A stretch of DNA of 64,000 bases from VRUE01 sp963702575. GTDB taxonomy: Bacteria > Actinomycetota > Thermoleophilia > Solirubrobacterales > 70-9. Position numbers and translations under genes: made by a program. Under the pieces are notes generated by a model that did not search any database, was not told the origin of the DNA, and saw nothing but the letters and a program-made list of their open reading frames with translations. Below, in pieces: positions 23,673 to 32,443 of the stretch. Each line of letters opens with the position of its first letter. Positions within the stretch are counted from its first letter, which is position 1. The stretch spans positions 372,001-436,000 of the forward strand of contig CAVPCU010000002.1 in NCBI GenBank assembly GCA_963702575.1. Reading direction: 5' to 3'.

Positions 23673-24533
23673 TCAACTTGCCAAGCCAAATTGGCGGCCA
23701 TTTGGCCCGCCCCGGTCGCTCCTGTCACGCCGGAGGTCGCGGGTTCGAGTCCCGTCGCTCCCGCTCGATGCCGGCCGCCGGCGCTCCTCGCGGAACATCG
23801 CGAGGGCGTGGGCGCCGGCCGGGTGGGTGCGGAGCTCCCGGACGGTTGCGGCCATTGCCTCCGGCAGCTCGTCGGGCTGGGGCAGCGGCACGCCGTACTC
23901 CGGGGGCATCAGCACCGCGGCCGCGAGCGCGGAGAAGGTGAGATCGGCGGCGGTGAAGCGATCGCCGCAGAGATAGGGGCGTCCGTCGTCCAGGCGCTGC
24001 GCGACCTCGTCGAACACGGCCCGGACGACGGCCTCCGAGTTCGCCGCGGCCGCGGGCGTGACGTCGAGGTAGCGGTCGATCACCCGCACCACCACCGGGT
24101 AGGCCAGGGGCAGGGCGCGGCGCTGCCAAGCGGGAACTCCGGTGCACGCATAGGCGATCGCGATGTCGCGGCGCCCGTGCAGTCCGTTGTACATCCACCT
24201 TCGGCCATGCGGCCCGAGGCGGGCGTCGAAGTCGCGCTGCAAGGTCCGGGCGAGCGCCGCGGTCGAGGGATCGTCGGGGAAGAGACGCCGATCCGGCGGG
24301 GCAAGTGTGTCGGCCTCCTCGAGGATGTCGGCCGAGTCGGTCAGGACGCGGTCGCCGCAGACGTACACCGGGACGGTTTTCCCACCCCCGGCGCGGCGAG
24401 CCGGGACCCAGTGGAGGATCTGGAGGTGCGCGCGCTCCCGGTACTCGACACCCGCCCGGTCCAGCGCCCAGCGAGCCTTCTCGCAGTAGTGGCTGATCGG
24501 AATCGTGATCAGGACTGTGGGCGCACCGCTCAT
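23673..24533 (-). CDS. Glutathione S-transferase-like protein, tail encoded by att sequence
   Basis: A 286-aa thioredoxin-fold/GST protein. The N-terminal domain has SHYCEKARWALDRAGVEY (a CEKAR active-site style seen in bacterial GSTs) and the C-terminal domain has GRPYLCGDRFTAADLTFSAL. The last ~30 residues (SGSDGTRTRDLRRDR ...) are simply the antisense of the tRNA-Asp tail plus element 2 sequence. At the empty site the gene would end inside the tRNA gene (after DRPAL); insertion replaced those last residues. Actinobacteria often lack glutathione, so the thiol substrate is uncertain. Confidence 0.82.
   Translation of the reverse strand: MSGAPTVLITIPISHYCEKARWALDRAGVEYRERAHLQILHWVPARRAGGGKTVPVYVCGDRVLTDSADILEEADTLAPPDRRLFPDDPSTAALARTLQRDFDARLGPHGRRWMYNGLHGRRDIAIAYACTGVPAWQRRALPLAYPVVVRVIDRYLDVTPAAAANSEAVVRAVFDEVAQRLDDGRPYLCGDRFTAADLTFSALAAAVLMPPEYGVPLPQPDELPEAMAATVRELRTHPAGAHALAMFREERRRPASSGSDGTRTRDLRRDRSDRGGPNGRQFGLAS
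23721..23763 (+). repeat. Right attachment repeat of element 2 (third tRNA tail copy)
   Basis: 43 bases identical to tRNA positions 4241-4283; upstream of them the match ends (GGTCGCT instead of the anticodon stem), so this is a tail remnant, not a tRNA. It lies within the 3' end of the GST-like gene on the other strand. Confidence 0.92.
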
Positions 24534-24559
24534 CGCGCCATTATGGAGTCAAGCCGGCG

Positions 24560-24844
24560 CTAGGCGGGGCGCTCTGGGCCGCCCTGCGGCTTGGCCCCCG
24601 GCCGCTCCCGTTCGCAGCGGGCCAGCTCCTCGGCCCGGCGGGCGAGCTCGGAGACCTCGACGCCGAGCGCCTCGGCGATCTTGCCGACGATCTTCCAGGT
24701 CGGGTTGGCGAGGCCGCGCTCGATGCCGGAGAGGTAGGTCGTGTGGATGCGCGCCGTGCCCGCCAGCGCCTCGATGGTCAGTTCCTGCCCTTTTCGCAGG
24801 CCGCGGATGACGGCGCCGAGGTGGACTGTGGGGGAAACCGGCAC
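24560..24844 (-). CDS. XRE-family regulator
   Basis: A 94-aa protein from GTG 24844: VPVSPTVHLGAVIRGLRKGQ begins an HTH_3 domain (LTIEALAGTARIHTTYLSGI then ERGLANPTWKIVGKIAEALG), with a charged tail. A consensus TATAAT stands ~40 bp upstream on the same strand, which supports this start over longer in-frame extensions to 24991. Probably a chromosomal regulator of its own or nearby genes. Confidence 0.75.
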   Translation of the reverse strand: MPVSPTVHLGAVIRGLRKGQELTIEALAGTARIHTTYLSGIERGLANPTWKIVGKIAEALGVEVSELARRAEELARCERERPGAKPQGGPERPA

Positions 24845-24883
24845 GCCTGGCAGCCTTGCGGCGCCACGGCTTTCTGACCATAG

Positions 24884-24889
24884 ATTATA
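24884..24889 (-). promoter_or_regulatory. -10 box TATAAT for the XRE gene
   Basis: A perfect TATAAT on the minus strand in GACTATAATCTATGG, giving a leader of roughly 35 nt before GTG 24844. The -35 region is weak (about ACACCT at 17 bp). Confidence 0.6.
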
Positions 24890-25012
24890 GTCTTGCTCTG
24901 ACGAGGAGGTGTGAGTGTTCGGGGTGTCCAGAGCAACCGTCCGGGGCGCGGGGTGGCCTGCTTGGTCGAGCTGGCCCGCTGAGGATGACAAACACCGCGG
25001 TTCGCTGATGGG

Positions 25013-25432
25013 ATGAAGACGGTCGAGCCGACAGACGCCCTGCGGCGCGCGTACGCGGCGGTCAACCGCGGCGACATCGACGCCGCCCTAGCGCTGATGT
25101 CGCCCGACGTCGACTGGCCCAACACGATCGAGGGTGGCCGCGAGCGCGGCCGCGAGGCGGTCCGCGCCTACTGGACGCGCCTCTTCGGAGTGCTCGTCCC
25201 CACATTCGACCCCCTCTGCGTGCAACCGGCCGAAGACGGCCGGATCGTCGTCCATGCCCAGCTGCGCTTCAGCGACCCGGCCAGCGGCAAGCCGCTCGCC
25301 CACGAGCACGTGCGCCACGTCTTCACCTGGCGCGATTCGATGATCGTGCGGATGGACGCCTCCGAGCCGAAGGTCCTCGGCCCCTGCCCATGTGGCGCCG
25401 CCGGCTGCCCTCAGGCGGCGCGGGCTACGTAG
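25013..25432 (+). CDS. SnoaL-like / NTF2-fold protein
   Basis: A 139-aa protein with the cone-fold pattern: LRRAYAAVNRGDIDAALALM, SPDVDWPN, GREAVRAYWTRLFG and HVRHVFTWRDSMIVRMD. This is the SnoaL-like polyketide cyclase/nuclear-transport-factor-2 superfamily, which includes isomerases and many proteins of unknown function. The C-terminal tail has a cysteine-rich CPCGAAGC. It ends overlapping, tail to tail, with the methyltransferase by 22 bp. Confidence 0.75.
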   Translation: MKTVEPTDALRRAYAAVNRGDIDAALALMSPDVDWPNTIEGGRERGREAVRAYWTRLFGVLVPTFDPLCVQPAEDGRIVVHAQLRFSDPASGKPLAHEHVRHVFTWRDSMIVRMDASEPKVLGPCPCGAAGCPQAARAT

Positions 25433-26202
25433 ACGGACTTGGTGTGGACCAGCTCTTCGATCGGCTGCTGGAGAATCGTGTCGAAGCCGTGGCCGAAGGC
25501 GTCGAGGCACTCGAGGCCGGCGGCTTCGAGCGCTTCCAGGATCACCGCTTCGGGGAAGTGGCGCTGGCGATGCACGTGGGCCTCCACGCCGGCCCCCGCC
25601 GGAGCCTCGACTTCGAAGCGCGCTTCGGCGATCGAGCCCGGCTCGGCGTCGGCTGAGGCCTGCCCCCGCCAGATCAGCCGCCGCCCACCGCGCTCGACCT
25701 GCTCGGTCTCGGCGAAGAAGGTGCGGTAGACGCGCAGCGTGTTGACGTCGAACATCAGCAGTCCGCCGGGGGCCAGGTTGGCGCGCATCCCGCCCAGCGC
25801 CTCTCCCAATTCCTCGCGGCTGAGCAGGTAGTTGACCGCGTCGTCGAGCGCCCAGACGAGGTCGAACTCGCCGAACTTCGGCAGTTCCCGCATGTCCGCC
25901 ACCGACAGCTCCACCTCGCCTCCGGCCTTGGCCCGCGCCAGCTCGAGCATCGACGGCGAGATGTCGCACGCCGTCACCCTCCAACCCCGCTCGAGCATCG
26001 GCAGGAAGCTCTTCCCGGTGCCGCAGCCGACGTCGAGCAGCCGGCGCCCGCGCAGCCCGTGGCGGCGCAGCTCGGGAAGGAGGTTGCCCAACCATGCCTC
26101 ATAGTCGTGGTGGGCGGTGAAGTCGTCGTAGACCGGAGCTATCGCCTCGTAGGCCCCTTCGGCCCCCTGGCCTCCCGGCTGGGCTGCTGCCTTCGCCTCC
26201 AC
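25411..26202 (-). CDS. SAM-dependent class I methyltransferase
   Basis: A 263-aa protein with Rossmann methyltransferase motifs: LLDVGCGTGKSFLPM (motif I), VTACDISPSMLELARAKAG, FDLVWALDDAVNYLLS (motif IV) and LAPGGLLMFDVNT. YEAIAPVYDDFTAHHDYEAW at the start is the usual N-terminal signature of small-molecule methyltransferases. Start GTG 26202 is chosen since upstream is the divergent sigma-factor promoter region. Substrate unknown. Confidence 0.82.
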   Translation of the reverse strand: MEAKAAAQPGGQGAEGAYEAIAPVYDDFTAHHDYEAWLGNLLPELRRHGLRGRRLLDVGCGTGKSFLPMLERGWRVTACDISPSMLELARAKAGGEVELSVADMRELPKFGEFDLVWALDDAVNYLLSREELGEALGGMRANLAPGGLLMFDVNTLRVYRTFFAETEQVERGGRRLIWRGQASADAEPGSIAEARFEVEAPAGAGVEAHVHRQRHFPEAVILEALEAAGLECLDAFGHGFDTILQQPIEELVHTKSVYVARAA

Positions 26203-26274
26203 GCCACCCCTGACCGTGGCAATACTCGACAGAGTTTCATTGAATCGAGAAAGTCTGATAACTTGCGCACGGTC

Positions 26275-26790
26275 ATGGGGATGCACCAGAGCGACCGGGG
26301 AGCGATTCGCAGTGGAGGCGGAGACGACGGTTGGGCCTGGGACGAGGTGCGGCGTCTCTGTGTCCGCTTCGCCCGCCGCTACGCGAAGAACGCGAGCGAA
26401 GCGGAGGATATCGCCCAGGACGCCGTGCTGCGTGCCTGGCGCCGGCGCTCGACCCTGCGCGACCCGGGCAGTCGCAAGCAGTGGCTGGGGGCGATCGTCC
26501 GCAACGAGGCCTTCCGCGAGCACGCCCGCAACCGCCCCGATCCGATCGACACACTGGAGGTCCAGTACGGGGCCGAAGACGAGCGGGTCCTGGCGACGGT
26601 CGAGCAAGCCGACCTGCACGCAGCGCTCGAGCGGCTGAACGAGCGCGAGCGCCAGCTCGTCCACCTGCGCTATGACGAGGACCTGACGCAGACGGCGATC
26701 GCCCGCCGTCTCGGCATCCCGGAGGGCACCGTCAAGGTCCGGCTTCACCGCGTGCGCGCCAAGCTGCGGCGCGAAATCGACTTCGTCTAG
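26275..26790 (+). CDS. ECF-type RNA polymerase sigma factor
   Basis: A 171-aa protein with sigma region 2 (LCVRFARRYAKNASEAEDIA then QDAVLRAWRRR) and region 4 (LNERERQLVHLRYDEDLTQT then AIARRLGIPEGTVKVRLHR). Start ATG 26275 or 26281. No anti-sigma gene follows: an IS630 element begins at the last base of the stop codon. The stop stays TAG with or without the IS. Divergent from the methyltransferase with 72 bp between. Confidence 0.85.
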   Translation: MGMHQSDRGAIRSGGGDDGWAWDEVRRLCVRFARRYAKNASEAEDIAQDAVLRAWRRRSTLRDPGSRKQWLGAIVRNEAFREHARNRPDPIDTLEVQYGAEDERVLATVEQADLHAALERLNERERQLVHLRYDEDLTQTAIARRLGIPEGTVKVRLHRVRAKLRREIDFV

Positions 26791-27881
26791 TGACCTGAGT
26801 CATTGATCCGCTGGCAGTAGGAGGCGAGGCTGTCGAGGATCTCATCGGCGCTCTTGTGCCAGACGTAGGGCTTGGGCTCGTCGTTCCAGTTGGCGATCCA
26901 GGTGCGGATCGAGGCGACCAGGTCGCGAACCGAGCGGTGAGAGCCGCGCTTGATCCACTTCGTGGTCAGCTCGGCGAACCAGCGCTCGACCAGATTCAGC
27001 CAGGAGCTGTAGGTGGGCGTGAAGTGCAGGGTGAAGCGCGGATGCCGCTTGAGCCAGCGCTGGATCGAGGGGGTCTTGTGGGTTGAGGAGTTGTCGAGCA
27101 CGACGTGGACGTCGAGGTGCTCGGGCACCGCGCTCTCGATCAGATTGAGGAACTTGCGGAACTCCTCGGCGCGGTGACGGGGCGTCATGTCGGCGATCAC
27201 CTGCCCGGAGGCGACATCGAGCGCGGCATAGAGGTTGGTGGTGCCGTTGCGCAGGTAGTCGTGGGTCTGGCGCTCGGGCACGCCCGGCATCAGCGGCAGG
27301 ATCGGCGCGGAGCGCTCCAGCGCCTGGATCTGGGACTTCTCATCGACGCAGAGCACCACCGCCGCTTCGGGCGGATTGAGGTAGAGGCCAACGATGTCTC
27401 TCACCTTGTCGACGAACTGCGGGTCGGGCGAGAGCTTGAAGTGCTCGGTGCGGTGGGGCTTCAGCCCGAAGGCCCGCCAGATCCGGCTGATCGCCGTCTG
27501 GCTCATCCCGGTCGCCGCAGCCATCGATCTGGTCGACCAGTGGGTCGCATTCGGGGGCTGCTCCTCCAGGGTCTTGACGATCACCCGCTCGATCTCCTCG
27601 TCGCCGATTTGCCGGGGCTTGCCCGGCCGCGGCTCGTCGTGCAGGCCGTCGAAGCCCTGACGGGCGAAGCGGCCCCTCCAGCGGCCCACCGTCTGCGTGC
27701 TGCAGCCCAAGCGGGCCGCGATGTCCTTGCTCTTCTCCCCGTCGGCTGACGCCAAGACGATCCGGCAGCGCAGCGCCAAGGCCTGGGCGCTCTTCGGGCG
27801 CCTGGCCCAGCGCTCGAGCACCTCGCGCTCCTCGCCTTTCAACACGACCTCTACCGCATGTCCAGCCATGACCGCCTCCAA
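26787..27881 (-). CDS. IS630-family transposase
   Basis: A 364-aa protein. The N-terminal HTH (KSKDIAARLGCSTQTVGRW) and second HTH region precede the DDE domain: first Asp in VLCVDEKSQIQAL, second Asp in VVLDNSSTHKTP, catalytic Glu in WLNLVERWFAELT. The frame is intact. Its stop codon (TAG) is completed by the duplicated TA and a flanking base, so termination uses host sequence. Start could be the second Met (MAGHAVEVVL). Confidence 0.93.
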   Translation of the reverse strand: MEAVMAGHAVEVVLKGEEREVLERWARRPKSAQALALRCRIVLASADGEKSKDIAARLGCSTQTVGRWRGRFARQGFDGLHDEPRPGKPRQIGDEEIERVIVKTLEEQPPNATHWSTRSMAAATGMSQTAISRIWRAFGLKPHRTEHFKLSPDPQFVDKVRDIVGLYLNPPEAAVVLCVDEKSQIQALERSAPILPLMPGVPERQTHDYLRNGTTNLYAALDVASGQVIADMTPRHRAEEFRKFLNLIESAVPEHLDVHVVLDNSSTHKTPSIQRWLKRHPRFTLHFTPTYSSWLNLVERWFAELTTKWIKRGSHRSVRDLVASIRTWIANWNDEPKPYVWHKSADEILDSLASYCQRINDSGH

Positions 27882-27950
27882 TCGTCGCTTGCGCTGGCGA
27901 CGACTTCGACGGGGGCGGGGATGGACCTGCGAACTAACGACTCAGGTCAC
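26790..27950. mobile_element. IS630-family insertion sequence
   Basis: 1161 bp with terminal inverted repeats GTGACCTGAGTC (26790-26801) and its complement (27939-27950), flanked by the TA dinucleotide duplication (26788-26789 and 27951-27952) characteristic of IS630/Tc1 elements. It carries one full-length transposase gene. The target TA belonged to the sigma-factor stop codon. Confidence 0.93.
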
Positions 27951-27987
27951 TAGACGGGCAAGGGGGAGACCAGTCTGGGGCGGCGGC

Positions 27988-28593
27988 CTAGCCGGTCGCC
28001 GCCCTGCGCATCTCCTCGGTCGCCGCGCCGGGACCGAGGTAGGGGACGAGCAGGGCGAAGAGCAGGTCGGGCAGGAGCTCGGGCAGCCGCTCGGCCCGCC
28101 CGGTCAGGAGCTGGTCGAAGATCAGCCCGGAGACGGCTCCGGCCGCCATCAGGGCGATGTTGTCGGGAAGGTCGCGATCGGCCGCGAGCTCTTTGCCGTC
28201 CTCGAGGAACTCGGTGAACTTGCTGACCGCGTCCCAGTGGCGCTGGCGGGCGTCGGCCCCGGCGGCGGAGACCTCGACCACCGCGGTCCGCGCCAGCGCC
28301 GGGTCGAGGGCGAAGAGGTCGACGATCGTGGTCAGCCCGATCCGCACCCGCTCGACCCAGTCCTCCTCGCCCTTGCAGGCGGCGATCACTTCGGCGACCA
28401 CCCGTTCGACGACCATGTCGTAGGCGGCGAGGAAGCAATCGTGCTTGTCCTCGAAGTACTTGTAGAAGGTGGTGCGCGAGGTGTCCGCCTCGGCGATCAC
28501 GTCGGCGACCGAGGTCGTCTTGTACCCCTGGCGGCCGACGACACGGACCATCGCCTCGAGGATCGCTTGACGCCGCGTTTGGGGGTTCGACAT
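27988..28593 (-). CDS. TetR-family regulator (first of three)
   Basis: A 201-aa protein. The N-terminal HTH is RRQAILEAMVRVVGRQGYKT, TSVADVIAEADTSRTTFYKY with FEDKHDCFLAAYD; the C-terminal ligand domain ends LLPDLLFALLVPYLGPGAA. That last motif recurs in the two TetR genes upstream, so the three are paralogues. ATG 28593 is used; a longer start at 28635 adds 14 non-domain residues. Ligand unknown. Confidence 0.85.
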   Translation of the reverse strand: MSNPQTRRQAILEAMVRVVGRQGYKTTSVADVIAEADTSRTTFYKYFEDKHDCFLAAYDMVVERVVAEVIAACKGEEDWVERVRIGLTTIVDLFALDPALARTAVVEVSAAGADARQRHWDAVSKFTEFLEDGKELAADRDLPDNIALMAAGAVSGLIFDQLLTGRAERLPELLPDLLFALLVPYLGPGAATEEMRRAATG

Positions 28594-28658
28594 CGGCCAG
28601 ACCGCCAGGTGAGAACTATCCGGTATATGGATCATAGCGGCATCGTGTACGTAGACGT

Positions 28659-29261
28659 TTATCGAGTCAGCTCGCCTACCTCCCTGGTAGCCGCATCCGG
28701 GCCGATGTATGGCACTAGCGTGGCAAAAAGCAGGTCCGAAAGCAAACCGGGGAGACCGTCGGCGTTCCCATCCAGCAATGCGTCCGAGATCAACCCGGTG
28801 ACGCCGCCGATCGCCATCCGCGAGGTGTTGGGCGGCAGGCTGCGGCCGTTAGGGGCGAAATCCCGGCCCTCCTCGAAGAGCGGCGTCAGCCGCTGGATCG
28901 CCGCGCGGTAGCGGCGCTGCGCGCCGGGCCCGGCGGCGCCCGCGTCGACGAGGGCGAGGCGGGCCAGCGCCGGCTCTTCGGCGAGCAGCTCGAGCAGCGC
29001 CGCCAGCCCGGCCCGCGCCCGGTCGGGCCAGCGCTGCTCGGACTCATACGCCGACAGGACCCGGCGGACGAGCACCTCGACCGCGTTGTCGTAGGCGGTG
29101 AGGAAGCAGGCCTCCTTGTCCTCGAAAAGCTCGTAGAAGGTGGTGCGCGAGACGCCGGCCTCGGCGGTCAGGTCGGTGATCGTCGCCGCGGCGTAGCCCT
29201 TCTCCGCCACGACCCGTACGGCCGCCTCGAGCAGGCGGTCCCGCTGCGAGCGCGACACCAC
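28659..29261 (-). CDS. TetR-family regulator (second of three)
   Basis: About 200 aa. HTH: SQRDRLLEAAVRVVAEKGYA, ATITDLTAEAGVSRTTFYEL with FEDKEACFLTAYD; the C-terminus has LLSDLLFATLVPYIGPDAAT. The start is uncertain: GTG 29261 or 29258 stand just before the domain, while the frame is open further upstream. 65 bp separate it from the next TetR gene. Confidence 0.82.
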   Translation of the reverse strand: MVSRSQRDRLLEAAVRVVAEKGYAAATITDLTAEAGVSRTTFYELFEDKEACFLTAYDNAVEVLVRRVLSAYESEQRWPDRARAGLAALLELLAEEPALARLALVDAGAAGPGAQRRYRAAIQRLTPLFEEGRDFAPNGRSLPPNTSRMAIGGVTGLISDALLDGNADGLPGLLSDLLFATLVPYIGPDAATREVGELTR

Positions 29262-29332
29262 CTCCGGCGGCAGCCGGTGACGCCCGCGCGGAGGGCGCCA
29301 CCGATCTCCCCCCCCTGCCCGCTCCACCCGGC

Positions 29333-30064
29333 TCAGCCCCCGGGCGCGCCGAGAAGCTTCTCCGCCTCCCGCGACTGGCGCAGCGCCTCCTGCTGCCCCA
29401 GGTAGGGGACGGTGGTGATGTAGACGACGTCGGGCAGCAGCTCGCGCAGCCGCTCGGCGTTGCCGGCGAGGATCTGGCCGACGATCAGCGACTCGGCGCC
29501 GGCCAGCGCCGCACGCCCGGCGCTGGAGGGGATCGCTTCCTCCTCGACCGGGTCGTCGCGGCCGCGGTCGAGCAGCGACTGCAGCACCCGCTTGCCCGAG
29601 GCGTAGAGCTGGTAGCCGCGCTCGCCCGAGGCCGGCGCCTCGACCAGCGCCATGCGGGCGAACGCCGGCCGGCTGGCGAGCAGGTCGAGGAAGGCCTCGG
29701 CGGCGTCGCGGACCATCGTCGCCCACGGCTTGTCGGGGGAGTAGACCGCGACGATCCGGCCCATCGCTTCGGCGAGCGAGACCTCCATCGCGGCTCCGAA
29801 GCAGTCCTCCTTGTCCTTGAACAGCTCGTAGAAGGTGGCGCGCGAGACGCGCGCCGGCTTGCAGACGTCGGCGATCGTGGTCGCGTTGAAGCCCCTCGTC
29901 GCGCAGCTCTCGGCCATCGCGACGAGGATCCGTTCGCGCTGGGAGTCGGCGATCAGCGGCTCGGCGAGGGCGCCGGGGCCGGCCGGCAGCCGCTCCCGCT
30001 CGATCACGGCGCCGAGGTCGGTGGGCGCCGGTGCGTTGCCGTCGGGCGATGCGAGTGGGGACAT
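29333..30064 (-). CDS. TetR-family regulator (third of three)
   Basis: A 243-aa protein with an extra ~40-residue N-terminal extension, then HTH SQRERILVAMAESCATRGFN, ATTIADVCKPARVSRATFYE with LFKDKEDCFGAAME; the C-terminus has LLPDVVYITTVPYLGQQEA. It is the first of the leftward TetR trio and lies 124 bp downstream of the glutamate decarboxylase reading frame on the same strand. Confidence 0.85.
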   Translation of the reverse strand: MSPLASPDGNAPAPTDLGAVIERERLPAGPGALAEPLIADSQRERILVAMAESCATRGFNATTIADVCKPARVSRATFYELFKDKEDCFGAAMEVSLAEAMGRIVAVYSPDKPWATMVRDAAEAFLDLLASRPAFARMALVEAPASGERGYQLYASGKRVLQSLLDRGRDDPVEEEAIPSSAGRAALAGAESLIVGQILAGNAERLRELLPDVVYITTVPYLGQQEALRQSREAEKLLGAPGG

Positions 30065-30188
30065 CTCCTGCTCCTCGCGCAGAGATCGTCGATTCGGTAA
30101 ACGCGATTGTACACTCCAAACCGCATTCCGTGGACGAATTAGTACCCGATTGGAGATCCGGGCGTCGTCTCGGGAACGGCGGAGGTAC

Positions 30189-31573
30189 TCAGCAGATGCG
30201 GCGCTGCTTGGCGCCGGCCGCGGCGGCCTGCGGCGAGGGCTTACCGTCCATCTTGGCCAGCGCCGTCTCGATGTCCTCGCTCAGCATTTCGGCCATGTCG
30301 CGGCTGAAGTTCTCCTTGACGACCATCCGCAGCACCGCGACCGACTCGGCGTTCGGCGGCAGCGTGTAGGCGGGGACGATCCAGCCGCGCTCGCGCAGCC
30401 GCTCGGAGAGCTCGAAGACGTCGACCCCGTCCTTGCCGCCGGTTGGCCGCACGACGACGACCGGCAGGTAGCGCGCGTCGTTGAGCAGCTCGAAGCGCCC
30501 CGACGCGGTCAGCGTCTTCTCCAGCTCGCCGGCGTTCTCCATCAGGTTGCCGACGATCCGCTCGTAGCCTTCGTGGCCGAGGCGGAGGAAGTTGTAGTAC
30601 TGGAGCAGGACCGCGTTGCTGGCGCGGCTGAAGTTGAGGCTGTAGTTGGCCATCTCGCCGCCCAGGTAGTTGATCTTGAAGACCAGCTCCTCGGGAACCG
30701 TTTCCATGTCGCGGAAGACGACCGTCCCCATCCCCGGGTAGACGAGGCCGAACTTGTGGTTGGAGACGTTGATCGAGCGCACCTGCTCGAGCCGGAAGTC
30801 CCACTTCACCTCCGGGTAGGAGAAGGGGGCGATGAAGCCGCCGCTGACGCGCCGTCGACGTGGATCGGGATGTCCCAGCCCTTCTCCTGCTTGATCCCGC
30901 GCAGCAGCTCGTCGATCCCCTCGATTTCGTCGATCTGGCCGGTGAAGGTGGTGCCGAGGATCGCGCCGACCGCGATCGTGTTCTCGTCGATGTGGGGCGC
31001 GACCTCTTCGGGGCCGACGATGTGGCGGTCGGGGGTCAGCGGGATCACCCGCTGCTCGACGTCGAAGTATTTGGCGAACTTCTCCCAGCAGGTGTGGACG
31101 TCGGCGCCGAAGACGACGTTCGGCCTGGCGCTCTCGTCGCCGCGCCGCTTGCGCCAGCTCCACTTGTGGGCGAGCAGGCCGAGCATGATCGCCTCCGAGG
31201 AGCCGATCGTCGCCGTGCCCGAGGGTTCGCCCTCGGCGGGAGCGTTGAAGAGCCGGCCGATCATGCTGACCACGCGGTGGTGGATCTCCTCGGTCTGCGG
31301 GTACTCGTCCTGGTCGACGAAGTTGCGGTTCAGCGTCTCGGTGGCGAGCTGCTGGGCCTCGGGCTCCATCCAGGTGGTGACGAAGGAGGCGAGGTTGAGC
31401 GCCGGGTTGCCGTCGAGGTTGAGCTCGTCGTGGATCAGCTGGTAGGCGGCCCGCGCCGGCATCGAGCCCTTCGGGATCGCGTGCTCGGGGATCTCGTCGG
31501 TGAAGTAGCGGCTGCTGTAGGTCGTGTTCGTGAGGCTGCCGGTCGAGCCGCTGTGGACCTTGCGCATCGCCAT
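30189..31573 (-). pseudogene. gad: Glutamate decarboxylase with one frameshift
   Basis: PLP-dependent glutamate decarboxylase (Glu to GABA + CO2), ~461 aa if corrected. The N-terminal part (to ~30845) has TTWMEPEAQQLATETLNRNF, IGSSEAIMLG and IPIHVDGAS; the C-terminal part has GGFIAPFSYPEVKWDFRL and the PLP lysine in NVSNHKFGLVYPG. The frames meet at HVDGAS/GGF, where one base is missing (GCGTCAGCGGC read for expected GCGTCGAGCGGC). All catalytic motifs are otherwise present, so a sequencing error or very recent mutation is likely. Confidence 0.85.
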
Positions 31574-31664
31574 CGGCCGCACTGTACACGCGGGCGGGGG
31601 GGTTACTCAAAACTTCGGACCGCTGTACAAGGACGGCCGGGCCGCCCGGGGCGACCATTTGACC

Positions 31665-32433
31665 ATGGAGAAGACGCTGCGCCAGATCGTCGCCTTCGGC
31701 GGGGGCGGGTTCTCGATGGAGTCCGGGAACCCGCTGCTCGACGAGTACGTGCTGGGGCTGTGCGCGGCGCGGCGGCCGAAGGTCTGCTTCCTGCCCTCGG
31801 CCAGCGGCGACGCCGACCACTACATCGTCCGCTTCTACCGCGCCTTCGCGTGCCGATCGCTGCGAGGCCAGTCACATCTCGCTCTTCCGTCGCGAGCAGG
31901 GCCCGGCCGACCTGCGCGCCCACCTGCTCGAACAGGACCTGATCTACGTCGGCGGCGGCAGCGTCGTCAGCCTGCTGGGCGTCTGGCGCGCCCACGGGAT
32001 CGACACGATCCTGCGCGAAGCCTGGGAGCGCGGCGTCGTCCTCAGCGGCCTCTCGGCCGGCTCGCTCTGCTGGTTCGCCGAGGCGGTCAGCGGCTTCCAC
32101 GGGGCGCCGCAGCGGGTCGAGGGGCTGGGCCTGCTGCCGTTCAGCAACTGCGTCCACTACGAGCGCAGCTCCAAGCGCCGCAGCGCCTACCAGGAGTTCC
32201 TGCGGGCGGGGATGCGGGGCGGCTACGCCGCCGAGGACGGCGCCGCGCTCCACTTCACCGGCACCGAGCTGAGCCGCGTCGTCGCCTCGCGCCCGGAGGC
32301 GCGCGGCTACCGCCTCGACGCCGTCGGCGAGCGGGTGGTCGAGATGCAGATCGCCACCGCCTACCTCGGCGACGCCAACGTGCTGCCGCCGCTGCCGCTG
32401 CCCGAGGCGATGTCGACCGCTGTCGCCGCTTGA
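31665..32433 (+). pseudogene. S51-type peptidase (peptidase E-like), one frameshift
   Basis: ~256 aa if corrected. Starts MEKTLRQIVAFGGGGFSMES; a single extra base near 31848 (GCGTGCCGATCGC) shifts the frame before HISLFRREQGPADL. It then has the S51 motifs DLIYVGGGSVVSLL, VVLSGLSAGSLCWF (nucleophile Ser in G-L-S-A-G) and FSNCVHYE. Peptidase E cleaves Asp-X dipeptides; this clade is uncharacterised. The next gene is a tandem paralogue. Confidence 0.8.
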
Positions 32434-32443
32434 TGAGCGGCCG

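Larger units (their letters stand above)
19320..23763. mobile_element. Element 2: integrase-less cargo island at tRNA-Asp
   Basis: A 4.4-kb segment between the second and third copies of the tRNA tail. All seven genes are on the minus strand and several are visibly less GC-rich than the chromosome. No integrase, transposase or structural gene is present, so it resembles a cis-mobilizable or satellite element relying on the neighbour's integrase. Cargo: a two-gene unit of unknown function, DUF2283/DUF4258, two small genes and a HEPN protein. The 149 bp 19367-19515 hold nothing recognisable. Confidence 0.75.
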
